64,000 nucleotides of DNA, taken from Heligmosomoides polygyrus polygyrus. Its lineage: Eukaryota > Nematoda > Chromadorea > Rhabditida > Heligmosomidae. Positions 55,601 to 64,000 of the stretch are shown in pieces (the first letter of the stretch is position 1; each line of letters starts with the position of its first letter). The stretch is taken from the NCBI GenBank assembly GCA_947396885.1, contig OX377203.1, forward strand, positions 23,067,253 to 23,131,252. Direction: 5' to 3'. Under the pieces are notes generated by a model that searched no databases, was not told the origin of the DNA, and saw nothing but the letters and a program-made list of their open reading frames with translations. Position numbers and translations under genes: made by a program.

Positions 55601-58600
55601 ACGGGGTAAAACTGAATTTGTGTAGTGTGATAAATGATGGAGGACACAACATCTTTGAAATTTAAAGCAAGGAAATAGGAATTAGAAAATTTGAAATTTA
55701 TATTTGTTTATTTACGCAGTCGTCTGTTTGTTTTAATTTTGGTTTAATTTATTTTAATTAGTTTATAAATAAACAAATATTTGCTAAATGAACTGAACCT
55801 TACAAAATTTGGCAATTAAAAAAGCTATATAAAAAATTAAAAAGTGAAAATTACAATATTTTAAAATTATTATGTCCATAAGTTCAAGTCGCGAAGATGG
55901 GCAGCATTGGGAGGCGATAGCGCGCCAGCCAATTGTAACCAAGCATAGCCAGGCCGAGCGCACGGCAGCCAATCAGATTGCGGACCGTGCAAGAACTGTG
56001 AATGCCGCGCCATTTTAATGCGATCCGGTTGGCAAACGCGCTCCCACTCCCCAATGTTGCACATTCGCGACATGTGCCTTATCATAAATAATTCTTGACA
56101 GAGCTAAATGATGCTCCTCTTCTTTACTGAAGAGCCACGGGAGGAGCTTAAGAGAAAGGTTCGTCTGAAGAAACTCGCGAAACGAACCTTACCCTGCTCT
56201 ATTTATGATTTTGCCTCTCTTGTCTTTTTTAACCCTGTCTAATTTCTTCTATTGTTTTCATGCAATTGTTTCTTTCATTTCCTTTCTTTTCTTTTCAGTT
56301 TAAAACAGCATGTTTCGACATACCAAAAAATATTTGCAGTGTTGGCTGTACTTCAAAAGTGTGACCGCTCGTGGCCAACAAAGGGCCTCAAGGGGAAATG
56401 GCACAAAGCTGGGTGGAAAACAAGGGCAATTTCTTCGAAGTTCTCCGTACGTGAAAACAACTGGAGATCCTGGCGTTTTCTTCTTAAATTCACGAGGAAA
56501 TCTCTCCTACCGTTGTTCGCATTGGACTCACCAGGGAAGGATCTCAGGCGTCTGTCTGAACGGGGCAAACGGATAGCGCTGCGAGAATCTCCACCCTTCA
56601 CATAGTGGAAAAACATGTTTAGTTTTTGCTGAGTCATTGAACCCAAAGAGCTACGGGCCCTCGAAGTTAGGGGCACAAGGTTGCCCGTCAGCGCATACGT
56701 GCGTGCACGCTGATGTATGGAACGTAGCAGAAAGGCCTACGGCAAGCGAATCGGTTGCTCAGCAGGGTTCGACGCTGCTTCACGAATGCTAGGTCAAGTG
56801 TTCAACTCCCGTGCTATGAACCACTTTTGCATTTTTTTATGACCGCTGCCTCCTTTAGCAATTTGTTCCCTACACATCTCCTGCACATTTATTTCACTCT
56901 AAATTGTCAAATAATGGTCCGTTTCGTGCTTATCACCCCATATAACCCCCATATACGATGCTTGGGAGAAAACGGTGACCGTGATCTTTAGTCATTAGTC
57001 ACCCCTACTTACTGTAACTTGCCGTGGTTCAGCGTAATACGATGACGGATGCCAGATTCGTGATCTGCATCCAAATAACCCAGTGGGCGAGGTTTGGGCG
57101 AAATCGGTGACTATAACCTCGATAGCCCTAGTCACCCGTACCGGCTGCAACCTACTGTAATCGGCCGAAATTTCAAAGGATTCAAGGATACAGCAAGAGC
57201 GAAGAATGTTTTTCTACTATGTGAAGGGTGGAGATTCTCGCAGCACTATCCATTTCCCCCTTTGGGCATGCGCCAGAGACCCTTCCCTGGTAAATATTTT
57301 AGTGCTGGAATTTAGCGGGAAGTACAAACCTTTGCATCCGTAATGTTCGTTCAGCATTGAGAGGTCGATGAACGATATGTATGCTGAGCCAAGAGTCTCC
57401 AGGTAGTTGACGTCGAACGGAACCATTGTCGGCTTCTTGTTGTGGGACGCGCTGTGGACAAAATGTTTGATGTGTCTTTCACGGCTCGGTATTTCAAATC
57501 TAACAGATCTTGGCACTCATGCTCCAAATACAATTCGGTTTTTCTCGAATACAACGAAAGGGGAAGGCAACGGCTGCTTATACTTTCTAGCTTTCGAAGA
57601 GCAACCAACCTCGTTGCACCGTAGAACATTATGCTTCCCAAGTCGATCGGCATGCCGTAGTTGTCGTTCGTCTCCGGGGTCTTCTTCGCGAACTGGCTGA
57701 CGTACCGTGGCTGCACGAAAAGGCATCAGCTTGCCTATCTTCACCCATCCTCTTTATACGCGTACCCTTATGTTTTCGGCGACTACTGTGAGGTACTGGT
57801 CCCTGTCGTGTCTGGACATCGTGTGGTAGAAACCGAGAGCATGACCGAGCTCATGCGCCGCGGTATGAACGTGCTCGCACCCTCGCCCCAGCGACAGCTC
57901 TTGCTCACCGCCAACCCGTCCGATGTACGACCAGCATCCGTTTTCGACGAAGACTTTGATTCGGTCCTCGGCTGCAAATACAGCGAAGTTCATAACTGCA
58001 GTGATCGGAAAATTGGTTGCTTCGAGGATGACAAGAGATTTGAGATTTCAATCAGCTTCCTAAAGTGCAGTGGAATGTGCCGACTGATTGGCAATATCCG
58101 TGTTTGCTTGTCTTACCATAGGGGTTGTGATGGAAATCAATGCAAGTGTCCTTCTCCCACAATTTTGCGCCCCTCTCGAACACACTCCGCACCTTTTCGC
58201 CTGAAAATATCAAGACATCTTCGAAGGCGCGGTTTGGTTTTGATGGTGGAGAGCTTCTTGCATAAACGCACTCATCGTTCCGTTGAAGTAGTAGTTCACT
58301 CCTTGTGCCCACAGCATTGTTGGATATCGCTTGTCCTTGTAGGCCTGCCTCTTAGTGCGGTTTCCAGCGCCCACCTGTTCTTCTATCTCCTCAATAACTT
58401 CCTCAGCTTGAAGCCTTAAATGATGGAGTCAATTGCTGAGCGACCCTCTGCGCTACAACGTGTCGGCGTACTCTGTAAGAACGATGTCTCCCTGGAAAAG
58501 ATCGTCGTCGACGTGCGCTCTTTCGTTGATCTCGGTAATGGATTCTGGATCAACCTTGTCGTGCTTGATGGGGTGCAGTTTCTAGAAAACAGCACCTCAT

Positions 58601-59191
58601 CTCCTCTCTCACAGATGATCATTTAGGATTAAGAAGCCTTCCTGTAGGGAACCTCGAAATTTACTTTGAAAAGGAGGAGAGTCTTAATGTAAAACCTGTA
58701 GTCTTTCCTTGAGGGACCTCGCCTGCTCCGGGGATAGCTGCAGTGTCTTCAGGATCTTGCTCCTCATTTTCGAGATCCTATCGCGGATTTTCAAAAACAC
58801 GGTACTGTTGAAAATCTAAAAATATAACCGCTTTGCTCTGCTTGAGATGGTGTTTAAGACTAATCCAACATTGAAGTGTGGAGCAAGGCAAGATCAGCAT
58901 TTGTGCAAAAGGGCTCGCTAAAGTCAAGATGATGTTGGGCGGATTGCTAAAAGTGTGCGAATGCTCTGGATTTAATCTATTAATCTACTAACCTAATTTA
59001 TTAAGGTGTTCAGTGAAAAGCAAATCGAAAACTTCCTCTGCAACCTTATGCAATCTCATTGTGGAATTCCTGAGCGCTTCAGATATTTTGCCATTGCCGC
59101 TAAGAACCTCCTTCACTCTGGAGCGAATCTGATCGAAAAATCCACAGTTGGCGGCTACAACCAGAAGCAACAGCAGCCAGACAGGCCTCAT
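52698..59191 (-). CDS. Secreted astacin-family zinc metalloprotease (EGF, CUB, two ShK domains), copy B
   Basis: Secreted zinc endopeptidase, twin of the gene at 8600-2154. Exons: 59191-58993 (or ending near 59045), 58815-58696, 58581-58472, 58414-58272, 58200-58117, 57971-57766, 57710-57610, 57451-57330, 55548-55433, 55377-55261, 54809-54685, 53399-53287, 53225-53179, 53086-52854, 52797-52698. All lengths equal copy A except the exon with the Thr linker, which is two codons shorter, giving about 627 residues. The zinc motif, Met-turn SIMFY, EGF (GGYPHPRDCTRCLCPRGYGG), CUB (CTYAGVEIKANKDQ, NRVPVITYNRE) and both ShK cysteine patterns (CPIACGYC, CPISCGLC) are kept. No stop or frameshift was seen in any exon, so both copies may work. 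Donors and acceptors are mostly canonical. The joint between exons 1 and 2 does not keep frame with the best-looking donor. Confidence 0.88.
53690..54545 (+). pseudogene. Mariner transposase relic in an astacin intron (copy B)
   Basis: Same insertion as 3170-3985, with the same block order and the same HDNARPHVSQKIK block; a few small indels differ. It lies between exons 53399-53287 and 54809-54685. Confidence 0.8.
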
Positions 59192-59204
59192 CCTGAATGC
59201 GCAA
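59192..59204 (-). promoter_or_regulatory. Probable spliced-leader trans-splice acceptor, astacin copy B
   Basis: TTTTGCGCATTCAG on the minus strand ends one base before the ATG at 59191-59189, as in copy A, with one substitution in the polypyrimidine part. Confidence 0.5.
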
Positions 59205-59521
59205 AATGAACAGATGCCGAACAGAACATTCAACGAGTGCTCTTAATGCTGAAGTGTGCAGAAGAAGCAGCGAATATAACCACTGAAATAGGCTGAGCCA
59301 AACTGTACACGACCTGCATTTTCCTTGCTTGTGCCGTATTTATACGCAGCCGGCCCAGCGCTCGACTATCGTGGTGCTCGGCTCGATTTGCTCAGCCTGC
59401 AAAATCATTAATCTTCCTTCTTGTTCTAAAAAGCCCATGTTCATTGAACGACCTCGGGATGGCGTCGGGTTACGGTGAAACAGTTCTGTCCGTTGAAGAT
59501 CATAACGCGGTAAATTGAATG

Positions 59522-60705
59522 CTTCTCTGATTTCTTCTCTTAGAACGCTGAAATTTCAGGTTTTTTGCATTCTAGAACAAGTTTTAAGCCATTTATTTTT
59601 CTAAAAATGGAATTATTATAAAAATTCAAACGGGGTATTCGCTTGTTGGGGCAGGTCAACGAAACATTTTTACCAAATTCTCCTTAGACAAGAAACTGTT
59701 CTTCTTGGAGAGTCTCTAGTTTAGATTGAAAGACGTTCGTTTTGATTTGGAAGACGTTCAATTTGGTTACAAAGGCGTTAAACTCATATAGAACAGTGTG
59801 GAATTTGGTTTGAAATGTGTCCTGCTTTGTTTGGGAGGTATTCAATTTGACGTGGAAGGCCTACACGTTATCGACCTCAGACAAAATTGTCATACGAATA
59901 ACTGTTAGCTTTTTTGCAAACAAATGAGTTGTGGCAATCAACACTCTGTTCAGCCAGTTGCGCAGACCATGGCGCCCGATACATTTCCTTCGCACTCGTT
60001 ACCTCTTAAAAACCGTTATCGTTTTTTTTGCCGTTCGCCTTCAAATTAGTTAAAAATCGACTGCCTGAGAATTCTTTCTCCTACTTTTTTGCTCGCCGCC
60101 ATGTTAGCCATGTCATCCGTTGCCACAAAAGCTCCACTGGTGGTTGTTTACACACCAGCTCGGCAGTTGAGGTTTCGAAACACCATGGCAAACACTTCTG
60201 TAGATATGCTCCATTACAGAATGCGACGCCATAGTTCTACGAGATTTGTATGATCACTGGCGTTATACTGAAGAGTGGAAGCGTCCAAAGGGTGTACTCT
60301 GCAAATTGATGCACTCTGACTCTTTAATTTTGTGGTATTTTGTGATACCATAGTGTGATTCTACTATTTTCTGAAAAAGACAACTATTTGTGATTATCAG
60401 GAGCTGGAGAGGCTTCACTCTCCCAAGCCCTTGGGCAAGTCGCAAATCGGAGTAGTATTGGACTACTTCTTTTTCAAGGTCTCATCTACTGCATTTGATT
60501 TCAAAGTTGTCCTCCTCCGAAAACTGACAAAGCGGAGGGTAACCTTTGATCTCTACATACCATTCCTAAGAAATCGGCTGTTATGGAGGTCATCATGGTT
60601 TTGTTTCGCATTGTTTATCTTTTCGACCGTGCTAGTTTCAAGCGACGAGAGGCTCAATGGTGTCACTTGTTGTAAAGTTGAAAATATAGTCATGTAATAG
60701 TTATA
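59522..60705. repeat. Dispersed repeat R1, second copy, abutting block B
   Basis: Aligns with 16740-17742 from GATTTCTTCTCTTAG to AATATAGTCATGTA. It contains about 130 bases not in the first copy (about 60505-60640). It begins exactly where similarity between blocks A and B ends, so it may mark the duplication breakpoint. Confidence 0.75.
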
Positions 60706-60710
60706 AAGAT

Positions 60711-61497
60711 ATATTAGGATGGCAACTAAGTTTGTGAACTCTCAAGAATCTTCGACAAAAGTATTTATTAACAAATAACAAATGCAAATGTTTAATCAAA
60801 ACAAAAAAAATTTTGGAACGTAGAAGTGCTTCCCGTTTATCAGGTAGCTGGTCTATTCCACGGCTGTAGGATTCTTCTGCTTTTAAGATCAAGAATCCTT
60901 CCTTGGAGGTGCATTTTGACCTGGTTCAAATTGATGAATCGTTTTTCAAACAAGAAGAGCTGCACCGTGCTGAAAGGGTAGTAATCACTCGGCGTACGGT
61001 CTGGGCTGTATGAAGAATGAGTTAGACGCTCCCAGCCAAGGTCTTCGATTTTTTGAAGCATCGGATTAGCGAAGCGCTCTTCGTTTGGTGATGTCGAGAA
61101 CGTGTTAACTTCTGGGAGATTATCAATAGCGATTCCAGCATTGATGCTGAAATACATTCTTCTCCGCTAGAACCGGTTCAGACAGCTTTTCTGGAGCGGA
61201 GTTATCTTTCATCAAGACAACGCCAGATCAGACGCCCAGAATCTAACGCTTCAAAAGACAATAGACCTTAGGTGGGAGCGTCTAACTCATCCACCTTGCA
61301 AGCCAGGCTCTGCGCCGAGTGTCTCCGGCCTTTCTGGCTCTCTGCAGCACTTCTTGGTAGGAAGATGATTTATTAATATCCGGTCAAAATGCAGCTTCAA
61401 GGATTATTGGCCTCAAAAGTTGAAGAATTCTACAGCTGTGGGATGAACCAGCTATCTGAGACTGGGAAGCAGTCCCGTATTCCAAGTGATCCTACTT
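60711..61497 (-). mobile_element. Mariner deletion derivative, second copy
   Basis: Left end TTAGGATGGCAACTAAGTTT. The minus strand carries KIEDLGWERLTHSSYSPDRT and a DYYPFSTVQLFL block, the third catalytic region of mariner transposases. It aligns with 34676-35493 over nearly its full length, but the right terminus is replaced by the CR1 tail at about 61497. A short duplicated segment with GGGAGCGTCTAACTCATCC near 61275 is an extra local rearrangement. Confidence 0.75.
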
Positions 61498-62290
61498 TAT
61501 CTATTCATTTATTTATTCGTGCCAGTGCAACAACAAGATAACAAATGGACAACAAAAGAGCAAAGAAAACCGGCATCGAAAAAACGTAAAGATTGAAAGA
61601 AAACAGTAACAAAGTATAAGAAAGGGAGTGAGTTCATGAGCACAGTAGGTAGTAAAGTGTGGAAATTATAGCATTCTCATGGCCAACTTAACTGAGTCAA
61701 TGCAGGAAGGTGGAAAAAACTACTCTCGTAATGACGCCGACATAAAAAATATCTGCATAACGGGCGGGCCTTGTATCTCATATAGGTATCTCATCTGTAT
61801 CTGTAACTCAAAGGCCTTTTTAAAATGGTTCGCACCCGAGGTCACCCTGATGGGAGATCATAAGCGGACACCTGGTCGTCACTATGCACTCCTTGATAAG
61901 CACAGGATAAGTATATTACCTGCTGTCAATACTCGGCACTGTATAAGAAAATATAAGAGAGATTGAAATGAAAACTTCGCATAAGTCGACCATGAGACTG
62001 CGGCAAGCAATGTCAGACAGAAACATTAGAAGAGAGAGGAAAAGAAATGAAACTGCGCAGATTATTTTTAAGGTTGCCCTGGTCGTGCGGACGCATGCGA
62101 AAGCTGCAATAAGAAGGTAGACGTTGGTCAGATCAACTGGAATAGCAGCTCGATGCGAAAGCGCCTGAAATACTTCGAGCTCATCAACAAAGCTCTCATC
62201 CCATAGATCCATTATTAGGCAACGTTCGATCTACGATCTTTCTTGAAAATTCCATGGGGATCTAAGGCATCCAGTGGGGCCTGACTTGTC
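61498..62290 (-). mobile_element. CR1-like 3' end in a composite repeat, copy 1
   Basis: 61498-61930 is the reverse complement of the CR1 3' region at 20215-20730, beginning with its ATTTATTTATT tail. It continues into 61930-62290, which is not part of that CR1 but recurs at 63640-63964. The unit 61680-62290 is therefore a direct repeat of 63303-63964, about 1.62 kb apart. Confidence 0.7.
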
Positions 62291-62431
62291 TCAACACTCT
62301 CAACACTGTATGTTCAATTGCCGGCGCAACTTGACCACGAGTGGACGACCAGCCAAGGGACAGCAACCGCCCGACGCTGCATAACGGCCGCAACGAGGCT
62401 CCAACAAGCTAAACCGAGGAGTTTGTGGCAG

Positions 62432-62785
62432 CTCGTTTAACTGGATTAGTGACCTCCATGTTCTTAACACTAGTGCTTCTCAGATATCACCGCCAACGAC
62501 GCATCGTCTGTAGTCGATTGTGGTAATTCAAACGAATTTTTTTCTGTGAGAGAAGTCACGTAGAGGCGATGTGCATTCAAGTCAGCTGCGTCCACGCATC
62601 AATATACTGGAAATGTCCTTCTCCTGTTGCAATGTAAATAGAACACGACTTTACTATGTAAACGATTCCAGAAATTACATGCACGCTCCCCCAATGACGG
62701 TCGATATAGAAGGAGGATAAAGTACGGCTTTAGTTAATCCCTCACTGTAAGGGTCATTCTGTTGTACTTCTGTGAAACAGTGCAG
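62432..62785 (-). repeat. Inverted copy of the left end of block B
   Basis: The reverse complement matches 46030-46425 (and 1-340 in block A) from a CTGCA-TTGTTTCACAGAAG-like start to CAGTTAAACGAGCTGCCACAA. The match ends cleanly on both sides, which suggests an independent dispersed repeat of about 390 bp. No coding content is seen. Confidence 0.8.
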
Positions 62786-63109
62786 ATACAGGTAGTTTGT
62801 TCAGCGTAGCCAATATTGGTACAACTCTTTATTGCGGCTTACATCGCCTTCTTCAGAGCCTGGAAAAGTCGAAGTCATCCCCGCCACGGTACGTAAGGTT
62901 TTGGGAAGTCTGCAGACATTGCAGGATCGCCTAAGCGACTATCGGTGCGGAGGGTACTGTGTCGGACCCAGTGGGTGCTACAGCCATACCACCGCCACCG
63001 TTCCCGTCTGCTTACCTGAGGTCTTATAAGCCTAACGAGACGGTGGACTCAAAGTTCCTCGTATTCACCACGTTCCTATTGTAAGTCCTGCGTAGTTTCA
63101 TGGGTAAAG
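62786..63109. other. Unassigned sequence
   Basis: No recognisable element; nothing shared with other parts of the window was noticed. Confidence 0.45.
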
Positions 63110-63964
63110 GTGTCTTCTTGTTTCTTCGCCGCCCAGCAACAAGGTCTTAGGAATATCCATAACCTCTCCCTATCGGATGTCATAATGATCGGCATAAACG
63201 ATAAAAGTGGGGACTTCGTTGTGCTGTCGCAAGAGCTTGACCGAGCGATCACTCTTTTGCACCTCTGGGACGCATCGGTCTACAGTCGTCCTAGCATTCT
63301 CATGGCCAACTTAACTGAGTCAATGCAGGAAGGTGCAAAAAACTACTCTCGTGATGACGCCGACATAAAAAAATATCTACCAGTTTCGACGGAAATTCAG
63401 CTCATAAATTTAGCAGGCAACTATGGTACTACTACCATAGAGTCGCAATCAGCTTTAGCCAAAGCATGCGGGCCTTGTAACTCAAAGGCCTTTTTAAACT
63501 GGTGCGCACCCAAGGTCACCCTGATGGGAGATCATAAGCGGACACCTGCTCGTCACTATGCACTCCTTGGTAAGCACAGGATAAGCATATTACGTGTTGT
63601 CAAAACTCGACGCTCTATTCCTCATAAGAGAGATTGAAATAAAAACTTTGCATAAGTCGACCATGAGACTGCGGCAAGCAATGTCAGACAGAAGCATTAG
63701 AAGAGAGAGAGGAAATGAAATGAAACTGCGCAAGGTTGCCGTGATCGTGCGGATGTGTGCGAAATCTGCAACAGGAAGGTAGCCGTTGGTCAGATCAGCT
63801 GGAATAGCAGCTCGATGCGAAAGCGCCTGAAATACTTCGAGTTCATCAACAAAGCTCTCATCCAATAGATCTATTATTAGGCAACGTTCTACGTTCTTTC
63901 TAGAAAATTCCATGGGGGCATATAAGGCATCCAGTGGGGCCTGACTGTCTTAACACTTGTGTGT
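63110..63964. mobile_element. Penelope-like RT fragment fused to the composite CR1 repeat, copy 2
   Basis: 63180-63290 on the plus strand reads NDKSGDFVVLSQELDRAITL and HLWDASVY, like the ADKGG-VV...L-D..-Y block at the N-terminal side of a Penelope-type RT. It runs without a break into sequence antisense to the CR1 3' region (63303-63640), forming a 175-codon frame (63110-63637). The rest matches 61930-62290. The fusion is likely accidental. The repeat continues off the right edge. Confidence 0.5.
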
Positions 63965-64000
63965 TCAATCGCCAGCGCAACTGGACCACGAGTGGACGAC

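Larger units (their letters stand above)
46030..59521. repeat. Segmental duplication, block B (direct copy of 1-8930, enlarged by insertions)
   Basis: Same order and orientation as block A, about 50.6 kb away. It is larger because of material absent from A: a TA/TG microsatellite, mini-RTE and proline-coding minisatellite (about 46430-48480), and an RTE insertion (48663-51152). The first 390 bases (46030-46425) also exist inverted at 62432-62785, so that left part is a dispersed repeat as well as part of the duplication. Confidence 0.9.

Noticed and set aside
57661..58419. 252-codon open frame on the plus strand, also present at 7069-7827
   Set aside because: It is antisense to five astacin exons and their introns. 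Conservation in both blocks follows from the duplication, and the minus strand has the real splice sites and zinc motif.

Overview
The window looks like a repeat-rich nematode chromosome, most likely a strongylid such as a hookworm (Ancylostoma/Necator type). This rests on astacin metalloproteases with an EGF/CUB/ShK tail, short introns ending in TTTCAG-like acceptors, acceptor sites immediately upstream of start codons as expected for spliced-leader trans-splicing, and many decayed RTE, CR1, Gypsy, Penelope and mariner elements. Species cannot be fixed from sequence alone. One 200-base run of N (32117-32316) marks an assembly gap.

The host-gene content is small. One astacin gene is present twice in the same orientation (minus strand, 8600-2154 and 59191-52698). 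Each copy lies in a duplicated block (1-8930 and 46030-59521). Both copies read as about 15 exons with matching lengths and no stops, giving about 629 and 627 residues: signal peptide, prodomain, catalytic domain with the zinc motif, EGF, CUB, ShK, Thr-rich linker and a second ShK. The only other host-like genes are an eroded fragment resembling the APC1 subunit of the anaphase-promoting complex (21683-22200) and a MADF-domain gene with a frameshift (23202-24191).

Layout: 9-16 kb holds a Gypsy gag/protease relic, a near-complete but broken RTE element (10689-14116), a fold-back element with a Pol III-like unit inside it (14874-15622), and a 5'-truncated RTE copy with a 16-bp target duplication. 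16-21 kb holds a dispersed repeat, two GC-rich MITEs and a CR1 relic. 21-26 kb holds the two host-gene fragments and a Gypsy pol fragment. 27.6-32.1 kb is very AT-rich and carries two head-to-head pieces of a Penelope-like element; the right piece has its GIY-YIG endonuclease upstream of the reverse transcriptase. 33-40 kb holds CR1 and mariner relics. 40.4-42.7 kb is a compact LTR element with two good LTRs whose inside encodes a gag- or nucleocapsid-like protein and no visible pol. 42.7-45.8 kb holds fold-backs and an internally deleted RTE.

Block B (46.0-59.5 kb) carries insertions absent from block A: a microsatellite plus a mini-RTE, a proline-coding minisatellite, and an RTE copy (48663-51152) with a 15-bp target duplication and an empty site in block A. 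59.5-64 kb is repeats, a mariner deletion derivative and CR1/Penelope composites.

The strongest leads are the permuted Penelope-like element, the pol-less LTR element, two RTE families that each have 5'+3' mini-derivatives here, and the datable duplication of a secreted protease gene. Exon models come from reading splice signals by eye; family names come from motif recognition, not database searches.
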